Source: Lutraria lutraria
Taxonomy: Eukaryota; Mollusca; Bivalvia; Venerida; Mactridae
Length of the DNA stretch: 64,000 bases
Reading direction: 5' to 3'
NCBI GenBank assembly: GCA_964023205.1
Contig: OZ026847.1
Coordinates: 2,726,819 to 2,790,818, forward strand
The notes under the pieces are model-generated. The model did not search any database. It saw nothing but the letters and a program-made list of their open reading frames with translations, and was not told the DNA's origin. Below, one piece after another: positions 12,801 to 24,800 of this stretch (the first letter of the stretch is position 1; every line of letters starts with the position of its first letter). Position numbers and translations under genes: made by a program.

Positions 12801-15800
12801 AATAAAACATCCCAGATATATAATCTGCCCCCACCCCAAATAAAACATCCCAGGTATATAACCTGCCCCCACCCAAAATAAAACATCCCAGATATATAAC
12901 CTGCCCCCCACCCCAAATAAAACATCTCAGACATATATAACCTGCCCCCCTACCCAAATAAAACGTCCCAGATATATAACCTGCCCCCCACCCCAAATAA
13001 AACATCCCAGATATATAACCTACTCTCCCTCCTTATAAAACCTCCCAGATATATAACCTGCCCCCACCCCAATAAAAAATCCAGATATATAACCTGCCCC
13101 CCACCCCAAATAAAACATCCCAGATATATAACCTGCCCCCACCCTGAATAAAACGTCCCAGATATATAACCTGCCCCCCCCCCACCCAAATAAAACATCC
13201 CAAATATATAACCTGCCCCCCCACCCTAAATAAAACATCCCAAATATATAACCTGCCCCCACCCCAAATAAAACATCCCAGATATATAACCTACACTCCC
13301 CCCTAATTAAACATCCCAAATATATCACCTGCCCCCCACCCCAAATAAAACATCCCAAATATATAACCTGCCCCCCCCCACCCCAAATAAAACATCCCAG
13401 ATATATAACCTGCCCCCCACCCCAAATAAAACATCCCAGATATATAACCTGCCCCCCACCCCAAATAAAACATCCCAGATATATAACCTGCCCCCCACCC
13501 AAATAAAACATCCCAGATATATAACCTACTCTCCCCCCTTATAAAACATCCCAGATATATAACCTGCCCCCATCCTGAATAAAACATCCCAGATATATAA
13601 CCTGCCCCCCTGCCCAAATAAAACATCCCAGATATAATTATAACCTGCCCCCACCCCAAATAAAATATCCCAGATATATAACCTGCCCCCCACCCCAAAT
13701 AAAACATCCCAGATATATAACCTACCCCCTACCCTGAATAAAACATCCCAGATATATAACCTGCCCCCACCCTGCATAAAACATCCCAGATATATAACCT
13801 GCCCCCCACCCAAAATAAAACATCCCAGATATATAACCTGCCCCCATGCTGAATAAAACATCCCAGATATATAACCTGCCCCCCTGCCCAAATAAAACAT
13901 CCCAGATATAATTATAACTTGCCCCCACCACAAATAAAACATCCCAGATATATAACCTGCCCCCACCCCAAATAAAACATCCCAGATATATAACCTGCCC
14001 CCACCCCAAATAAAACATCCCAGATATATAACCTGCCTCCACCCCAAATAAAACATCCCAGATATATAACCTGCCCCCCACGCCAAATAAAACATCCCAG
14101 ATATATAACCTGCCCCCCACCCTGAATAAAACATCCCAGATATATAACCTGCCCCCCACCCAAAATAAAACATCCCAGATATATAACTTGCCCCCACCCC
14201 AAATAAAACATCCCAGATATATAATCTGCCCCCACCCCAAATAAAACATCCCAGGTATATAACCTGCCCCCACCCAAAATAAAACATCCCAGATATATAA
14301 CCTGCCCCCCACCCCAAATAAAACATCTCAGACATATATAACCTGCCCCCCTACCCAAATAAAACGTCCCAGATATATAACCTGCCCCCCACCCCAAATA
14401 AAACATCCCAGATATATAACCTACTCTCCCTCCTTATAAAACCTCCCAGATATATAACCTGCCCCCACCCCAATAAAAAATCCAGATATATAACCTGCCC
14501 CCCACCCCAAATAAAACATCCCAGATATATAACCTGCCCCCACCCTGAATAAAACGTCCCAGATATATAACCTGCCCCCCCCCCCACCCAAATAAAACAT
14601 CCCAAATATATAACCTGCCCCCCCCCCACCCTAAATAAAACATCCCAAATATATAACCTGCCCCCACCCCAAATAAAACATCCCAGATATATAACCGACA
14701 CTCCCCCCTAATTAAACATCCCAAATATATCACCTGCCCCCCACCCCAAATAAAACATCCCAAATATATAACCTGCCCCCCCCCCCCCACCCCAAATAAA
14801 ACATCCCAGATATATAACCTGCCCCCCACCCCAAATAAAACATCCCAGATATATAACCTGCCCCCCACCCCAAATAAAACATCCCAGATATATAACCTGC
14901 CCCCCACCCAAATAAAACATCCCAGATATATAACCTACTCTCCCCCCTTATAAAACATCCCAGATATATAACCTGCCCCCATCCTGAATAAAACATCCCA
15001 GATATATAACCTGCCCCCCTGCCCAAATAAAACATCCCAGATATAATTATAACCTGCCCCCACCCCAAATAAAATATCCCAGATATATAACCTGCCCCCC
15101 ACCCCAAATAAAACATCCCAGATATATAACCTGCCCCCACCCCAGATAAAACATCCCAGATATATAACCTGCCCCCCACCTCAAATAAAACATCCCAGAT
15201 ATATAACCTGCCCCCACCCCAAATAAAACATCCCAGATATATAACCTGCCCCCCACCCTGAATAAAACATCCCAGATATATAACCTGCCCCCACCCCAAA
15301 TAAAACATCCCAGGTATATAACCTGCCCCCACCCCAAATAAAACATCCCAGATATATAACCTGCCCCCCACCCCAAATAAATACCTCAGATATATATAAC
15401 CTGCCCCCCACCCCAAATAAAACATCCCAGATATATAACCTGCCCCCCACCCCAAATAAAACATCCCAGAGATATAACCTACTCTCCCTCCTTATAAAAC
15501 GTCCCAGATATATAACCTGCCCCCACCCCAAATAAAACATCCCAAATATATAACCTGCCCCCCACCCCAAATAAAACATCCCAGATATATAACCTGCCCC
15601 CTCCCTGAATGAAACGTCCAAGATATATAACCTGCCCCCCCCCCCCCCAACCCAAATAAAACATCCCAAATATATAACCTACTCTCCCACCTAATAAAAC
15701 ATCCCAAATATATAACCTGCCCCCCACCCCAAATAAATCATCCCAAATATATAACCTGCCCCACCCCCACCCCAAATAAAACATCCCAAATATATAACCT

Positions 15801-18800
15801 GCCCCCCCCCACCCCAAATAAAACATCCCAAATATATAACCTGCCCCCACCCAAAATAAAACATCCCAGATATATAACCTGCCCCCCCATCCCAAATAAA
15901 ACATCCCAAATATATAACTTGCCCCCCACCCCAAATAAAACATCCCAGATATATAACCTACTCTCCCCCCCTAATAAAGCATCCCAGATATATAACCTGC
16001 TCTGTCCCCAAATAAAACGTCCCAGATATATAACCTACCCCCACCCCAAATGAAGCATCCCAGATATATAACCTGCCCCCCACCCAAAATAAAACATCCC
16101 AGATATATAACCTGCCCCCCCATCCCAAATAAAACATCCCAAATATATAACTTGCCCCCCACCCCAAATAAAACATCCCAGATATATAACCTACCCTCCC
16201 CCCTAATAAAGCATCCCAAATATATAACCTGCCCCCCCCCCCAAATAAAACATCTCAGATATATATAACCTGCCCCCCGCCCCAAATAAAACATCCCAAA
16301 TATATAACCTGCCCCCACCCCTAATAAAGCATCCCAAATATATAACCTGCCCCCACCCCAAATAAAACATCTCAGATATATATAACCTGCCCCCCGCCCC
16401 AAATAAAACATCCCAAATATATAACCTGCCCCCACCCCAAATAAAACATCCCAGATATATAACCTGCCCCCACCCCAAATAAAACATCCCAAATATATAA
16501 CCTGCCCCCACCCCAAATAAAACATCTCAGATATATATAACCTGCCCCCCGCCCCAAATAAAACATCCCAAATATATAACTTGCCCCCCACCCCAAATAA
16601 AACATCCCAGATATATAACCTGCTCTGCCCCCTAATAAAACATCCCAGATATATAACCTGCCCTCCCCCATAATAAAACATCCCAGATATATAACCTACT
16701 CTCCCCCCTAATAAAACATCCCAGATATATAACCTGCCCCCCCCCCCAAATAAAACATCCCAGATATATAACCTGCTCTGCCCCCAAATAAAACGTCCCA
16801 GATATATAACCTGCTCTGCCCCCAAATAAAACGTCCCAGATATATAACCTACCCCCACCCCAAATGAAGCATCCCAGATATATAACCTGCCCCCCCCCCC
16901 CCCAAATAAAACATCCCAGATATATAACCTGCCCCCACCCTGAATTAAACGTCCCAGATATATAACCTGCCCCCCCCCCCACCCCAAATAAAACATCCCA
17001 AATATATAACCTGCCCCCCCCCCCAAATAAAACATCCCAAATATATAACCTGCCCCCAACCCCAAATAAAACATCCCAGATATATAACCTGCCCCCACCC
17101 CAAATAAAACATCCCAAATATATAACCTGCCCCCCACCCCAAATAAAACATCCCAGATATATAACCTGTCCCCACCCTGAATTAAACGTCCCAGATATAT
17201 AACCTGCCCCCCCCCCACCCCAAATAAAACATCCCAAATATATAACCTACTCTCCCACCTAATAAAACATCCCAAATATATAACCTGCCCCCCACCCCAA
17301 ATAAAACATCCCAAATATATAACCTGCCCCACCCCCCAAATAAAACATCCCAAATATATAACCTGCCCCACCCCAAATAAAACATCCCAAATATATAACC
17401 TGCCCCCACCCCAAATAAAACATCCCAGATATATAACCTACCCCCCATCCCAAATAAAACATCCCAAATATATAACCAACCCCCCACCCCAAATAAAGCA
17501 TCCCAGATATATAACCTGCCCCCCCCCCAAATAAAACATCCCAGTTATATAACCTACTCCCCCCCCCCCAAAAAAAAGAAGAAACCAACGCATAGGTCCA
17601 TAAAAATAGAGGGCAAAATCAAGTCTTCAGTACAAAGGACTCTAACAATACAAAATGGAACATTGTATAGAGTTTATTTTTCGATTTTTAAAGACATTAA
17701 TAAATTTTACTTTATGTTAAAATCATTTGACCAACCCCTTTGTTCCCGCTGACACCAGCACATATTTTTCATGTACAAGTTGGATGAACAGCTTTTCCAA
17801 GTACGACAAAGTATATTCAGATCTAAGAGGCAATTATGACCATTTATTATGGACGAAGGTTATATGTTTGTCAAGAATTGATGAACACAATTTTTCTCTT
17901 TCATGTTTTTCTCGTCGAAACCAATTAGTACTACAGACAGTATCTAACTATCATATCTGAATACGACATATACTAAAATCAACCTTGTAAGATATACAAT
18001 ACCATGTACAGTAGCTGGTCTTTTATACATAATAATTATTTACACCTAAAGTTTGATGAACATTACAATCTACTTCATTGCGGAACCATTAACTCCCTAC
18101 CAGGTGGTTGTTCAATGTTCTCCTTTTTCTCCTCCTTTTGTGTGACTACCACCAGTGCTATGATAAGTCCAACGATCGTCAGGAAAAATACAACAACAAG
18201 AAACAACAGACACTGTTGTTTTCCATTTTTATCTTCCTTAGCTCTGTAAACAATAAAAAAATATCCAAAAATAAGTGTTTGTTAAAAAAAATACAAATGG
18301 ACTTTTATAAATTATATTGTTGTAATTGGCGATAAAAATTAATGCACAGTCAAAATGGATTCGCAAGAAATAGTTAATGCAATAACTTCTAACTTTTACA
18401 CGCGAACAATCACCGCTAGTTGTCACATAATATTTGTGTATCCAATAATTATAAAACGTTTGGCAAATATTCACTCGTATATTCATCAAATATAAACGGG
18501 AAGATTATCTTTCAAGTTTTTGTTGTTGTTTGTTCACTGTGACATTGTCTCCCAAATATGCATTTTAATATTATTTCATCTTCATCTTAAGCACCATAAA
18601 TAACCTGTTGGTTGAATTCAATTCACCCATGAAAGGAATGTACTTTTTAATATCTTCACATACAATTTCACTTAATATACAAATTGATGGTATGCTAAAT
18701 TGCAAATCAACCTTAAATTACTATATAGATTGAATTCATCCACTGAAGGTTTTAGGGGCGCACAGATTTTGGAAATATTTAGAATTTTTATAGATGTCCA

Positions 18801-21800
18801 TAATAGATAAACAAGATTTACCTTGAGAGTTTAGAAAAGCCGTGACTGACATTCCATTGAGTTATCCTCCCATTAAATTGACATTGAAGTATATAGGGTA
18901 ACCCAATTTTTACAGATTAGTTTTCTAAGTAAAAAGAAAACCAGTTTCGATGAAAACTCATGGTAAAACCATCCAATAGATGCAATATAACTCGATAGAC
19001 ACAAAAATACTAGTTTAGGTCACCACGCAATATTAAAAGAAATTAATATTTTTCTTTTTTTAACAAGGATAACAACTCAAAATGTGTAAACAAATACATA
19101 TAGTATCCGAGGTAACAATCAAAGGAAAAATAAGGCAATGCTTTTTTTGTAATATTAATATTTTGGTATAGCATGGAGCAGATACGTCTGTAAAGTAAAA
19201 ATATTAGAGGTCTACTACATTCAAAATATTCATCTGTATTAGAGGTCTACTACATTCAAAATATTCACCTGTATTAGAGGTATACTACATTCAAAATATT
19301 CATCTGTATTAGAGATCTACTACATTCAAAATATTCATCTGTATTAGAGGTCTACTACATTCAAAATATTCATCTGTATTAGAGGTCTACTACATTCAAA
19401 ATATTCATCTGTATTAGAGGTCTACTACATTCAAAATATTCACCTGTATTAGAGGTATACTACATTCAAAATATTCATCTGTATTAGAGATCTACTACAT
19501 TCAAAATACTCATCTGTATTAGAGGTATACTACATTCAAAATATTCATCTGTATTAGAGGTCTACTACATTCAAAATATTCATCTGTATTAGAGATCTAC
19601 TACATTCAAAATATTCATCTGTATTAGAGGTCTACTACATTCAAAATATTCATCTGTATAAGAGGTCTACTACATTCAAAATATTCATCTGTATTAGAGG
19701 TCTACTACATTCAAAATATTCATCTGTATTAGAGGTATACTACATTCAAAATATTCATCTGTATTAGTGGTCTACTACATTCAAAATATTCATCTGTATT
19801 AGAGGTCTACTACATTCAAAATATTCATCTGTATTAGAGGTCTACTACATTCAAAATATTCACCTGTATTAGAGGTATACTACATTCAAAATATTCATCT
19901 GTAATTTATCAATACTTTAAATGGGGTGTAAACATAAAGTCTACGTGGATTCGTGCATTTTCTCTTACGCCTGTGTGCTCTTACCACAAGTTGTAATGTA
20001 ACGAAATACATTTACAACGGAACATCATACATTTAACATATTCGATAGCGGACAGCCACAACTTGCAGATGTAGTCATTCAACTATTTATTTGCCATTCC
20101 ACACTCCCGTTTCAGATACGAATCTAACTATCTGTTCTTCAATAATTTTCGGTACTGCGATTTGATCAAGGACTAGAATTGATTCATCACCGTTCGCTGG
20201 CATTTTTCTATTTCATTAAGACACATTCGCGTGAAATGAAGTAACGAAGTACTAGAGGTGTCTACGATCATTTTAAATATCAGGCAGAATGTTAACACAC
20301 AGAAAGTTCAAGATCTGCTCGTTGTGAGCCAAAATCTAATGGAAGAAGAAAAAGCCAAACGAGGAGCGTGAAAAGGATCGTGAAGAAAGTAAACAGCCAA
20401 GATTAAGTGGAAAATAAGTAGGTGAGAAATAAAACGAGAACAAATGAAAGCCTAGAAATGAATGAAGTAAAAGCAACTGAAAAAGAATGTAGAGGACTAA
20501 AAACCTAATGCAAACAGGAATATGATATACTGGTTCAGATGTAGTAAATGGATTGGTGGAATACGATAATGACATGAATACGCTAGATCCTTTCTACGAA
20601 GATATCATAAAACTTCAGAACGAAGACTGCAATACTAGGGTTGCGTCAGAAGCTTGTTACTTGGCTGCATCGTGTTAAGTTCAGACCGTAAAAGACTCGC
20701 CATTTGACAGATGTTAAAATCTTTTTGACATGGAGTTCGAAAGTGACTGTTCTAACATAATTAATTACAAAATAGATTATATTGTGGTCAAATGTTAAAT
20801 AATGAATGAAGTCCCCTTCGTAATCGTAAAATGTATGATATTGTAATATTGCTTATTTTGTGCTTACTTACTTGGTACTATAGAAAAAATGACGGGTTTG
20901 CCCGTTTAATTAAAGACGTGTTTGTCTGGTATTATATTCATTGTATTATATGTAAAGTTAATAATAGTAAGAATTGTATGTGATGAGATAAACATGAATT
21001 GATTTGATTTTTAATCTATAAGTTTCAACATTTGCCATAAAATATTAAAGTTGTCTTCAGTTACTCGAATACTTAAACCGTTTAAATTTTAACAACGTCT
21101 ATGAAAGCAATTGTTCGGTTGTAAGCGGTATCGAGTCAGTCATCTGTGAAGTAGAGACATATATATTTTGCATAGCCATTGTGTCAAAATCAAGTAGGTA
21201 ACGCAGTTTGTAGTTCGAAAATATAACAAAAATGAAGATCATAAAATGTTATAATGCATTATACATAAAACATCGACTGTCTAGCTAAAATATAGCCGGG
21301 TCACGCGACGTCACATCTGACAGATAAAATTTCGAATCGCGTTCGCACTAGATATAATGATTCGGATTTCGTGCAATTTCTTTTCATAACTGAATGATGG
21401 CAATCAAGTTTAACTATACTGTCTGAGTTGCATTTGCATTTTTATGAAGATATTTTAATGAACTGTTTATATGTATATTAGATTCAGAAATTTTTAATGA
21501 ATTTGACAAAGATCATGAAAATAAGGACACAATTATTCAGTGAATCAAAAATGGCGAAAGAGTTGATTATTAACCTGGTAACTATCGAATTACAAAAGTG
21601 TCCCTATTATCCTTTATCAGTGAATAACTTACAGGCAGTTAATCTGATTTTTGTGTACAATGTAATTAGATATTCGTAGTCACTCCTACTGTGACGTTTC
21701 ATTTTATTAATCTGGACACATTCGCTCTCCTGTCTATGTTTTATCAGTCCCATGAAGTTGCATAAACACTCAAAATTCAAAAGGCGGTCGAATCTATTTT

Positions 21801-24800
21801 TTTGATAACTTGTTAAGATATGTTATTTGACACTGTTATAAAGAGTTTGTCCACGCATTTTTTAAATGATGGTTTACATAACAGAAAAGTCTGTATCCTT
21901 CTATACGCTTAAACCCTGTGTATATAAGATAGATTTGCACAAGAAGTTGCATTTGTTGGCGTATTTTACATATTTGTATATGAATATACTTAAACATTAT
22001 CTGATATAAGTATATATATATAGGACATTTACAAATGTATTTAGAAATTTCGTGTCTTTTCAGAAAAAGAGGACAGTTTTTGCTTTTGGTTTGTTTTTCA
22101 TGCATATGTACCTCTCAATCTTTATTTTCAAAGGAGGCAATCGAAAAGAGACCTCCGTTGACGAGTAGTTATGACCTTGAATAGTAATCAGTGGCTCCTA
22201 ACTTCCCGAATTCTATCCGGGATCAAATTTTAATTTGAGGAATGTCTTCAGCTTATTATCGGAATGTCTGTGGTTCTACCCAGAAATACACACTGTTTAA
22301 GCCGGAAATATCGCTAAATAACTCTGACTCTGTGTGCTTGTGAGACGTTAAACACCAGGGAAAAAATTACCAACTATTTATGGTTAAAGATTGTGACCTT
22401 TTGGGAGAATTTAACCACTTCAGCAATGATAATTATGGTTGTCAGTGAATTAGACGTGTTATCCAATTACGCATATGTGCACAATAGTACAATCGAGTTC
22501 TTTTGAGTGACATATAACCAGGTATACGCACAATGTTCATTATTTGAAATATGGAAGCATACAAATTATAAATAAATAGGTTGTATAACTAGTTGTGATA
22601 GATTGAATTACTATTTTGAAATCATTCCAAAATGTTAGTGAAGTACATGGCTTGCATAATAATTATCCTGACGTCCACAAAATGCCTGATCATAAAAGTG
22701 CGATAACTTAGTACATACAAACGATATATAGGCCACTTTTAAAGCTCACTTTTGACCTATATTTCTCAGCATGACGTATTAATTATTCAGAAGAATTGTC
22801 TCGTTCTATTGGATGATTCAGATGAAACTCTTTCTTCCATTGGGTGAAATCTACAAGCGAGGAAAAATTAAGACCACGCCAACTTACAGCGAGTCTGCAA
22901 TTGTTTAATGTGTACTTTTTGTGGTTATGGTTATAACATTTGTAAAGTAAAAATGTACAAAAACGTATTCTTATGCAGTCGAAATAAAGTTAAACCGTTC
23001 TTGACAAACGTTAAAACATTTATTTGAATTAATAATCATTAGATATGACCTAATTCATGATCTAATTGAACTGCTAGCTGATAAGTTCACATGGTACTAT
23101 AACGGCAATAGGGAAATTTAATGAAACTCATGGTTTTGGTTTCAGCAGTATTGTCAACTTAATAACATCGAAGAAACTTGGCGACCTGGAATGGGTCTAT
23201 CTATTTCTTGTTTCTTCTGTAACCAAATGAAGCATGAAATTGCACCTCAGACATTCGTGCCCGTGCGTCCCATGCGATTTCCCTACGTGGTTATGTCGGT
23301 CAAAATTACACATGCGTATACAGTCATTGATTTACAACCAAGTAGTCAAAGCAATGTTTGGAAAATATCAATTTTTAAAATGCCAAGGCTGAATAACGAA
23401 AAAAGAGCAAGAATTTTGGGCATGCTTGAAGGTGGACAATCTCATATTCACGTGGCAAGACGCTTTAACATTTCAAAATCGAGAATACTACGTCTTGTTC
23501 GACAGGTAAACGCAACCGGGAGCTTGTCTGATGGGCCATGACCCGTGGCACCCCATGTGACAACTATACGACAGAACAATTTCATCCGTCAGCGTCACCT
23601 GCGAGACCGTCTCGTCAAGGCGCAATCCACAACGTCGGTGGTACGGAAGGAATGTACGCGTACGTCGTAAGTCGCTATACGGTATCCCGCTTTAATGTTT
23701 CCTTTGCCGACGGACATGTTCGCGTTTATCATCGACGTAATGAACGTTACGCCTTAGGATATGTAAACCAAGTTCTTCGTCCTGTAGACGTTCCCATGTT
23801 TCGGCAATGCCCTGGTCTAACATTTCAACATGGCAATGCGCGCCCCAAGATTTATCAGAAACTTTCAATAATGACATTGACATTCTGCCATGGCCTGCTA
23901 ACTCTCCCGAATGTTACTCAATTCATGTGGGACGTCCTTGAGTGCAATTAACGTCTACATAACCCACAAGAATTGATAAATGTTCTTCGTGACGAGTAGG
24001 CTAGCATTCTATACACTATCTCCTACGTAATCTGTGTGGGTCCATTGCGGCGACTGCAGGCAGTAATAGCAAGGCAGGGAGGCCATACCCGGTACTGACG
24101 AATTTTAGGGTGTTTTTTTTTTAAACTAGTGTTAGTTCCGTGTAAAGTTTAATTACATTCCAATGGCAAGTGATATGTGTAGAACTACTCCTAATCTCTA
24201 TTTTTGTATCACAAAAACATGCATCCCGTATTAAGTTCACAGAAATGGCCCTACAAAGGGGGTGAGTCGCTTCTTATGGACGTCAGTATAAAATTCCATT
24301 TATTAATGTTGAGAGTAAAATCGTACAGTGGGAAAATTCATGCTGTTGTTAAAGGGATGTTGTTGCTCATATTTTAACACTGACAGATAATCAATAGATC
24401 TATCAACATAATATCATATGAGAAAATATAAACTTTCATAATTTTATACATGTACAACTGATAACATGGTGATCAGTTTTACTATTATATATACTATAAT
24501 AAGTGTTATTATTACAAAAATGGTATAGCCCAAATATCATTATTTCCAAGATAGCTACCTTAGATACTTCAATTTATTTAAGACATGTTTTTCAAAATTG
24601 CAACAGTTCTTGCCTTTGTGGAAAAATATAAAATCATGGTGATCCATATTTTTTTTATCAAATTAGATTGATAATGTGCTTAGAATGTATATATATAGCA
24701 TCTTTTTACTGTGAGATTTCGTTGAAAATTGTGTTCTTTTTACTTTAGTATTAAAAATGGCTGTCCCCATAGACTTCAGGGCCATTTACTTAAAGGGGCA

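Noticed and set aside
11723..17487. Many minus-strand open frames up to 466 codons reading GYISGMFYLGWG-like repeats
   Set aside because: They arise because no frame of the minisatellite unit contains a stop. The unit length is not a multiple of three, all three frames are open, and C-run changes shift frames freely.
19203..19902. CRISPR-like regular array
   Set aside because: Repeats are directly adjacent without unique spacers, and the sequence is eukaryotic; it is a minisatellite.
20336..20575. 79-codon minus frame, Phe/Ser-rich
   Set aside because: Complement of a purine-rich tract; low complexity.
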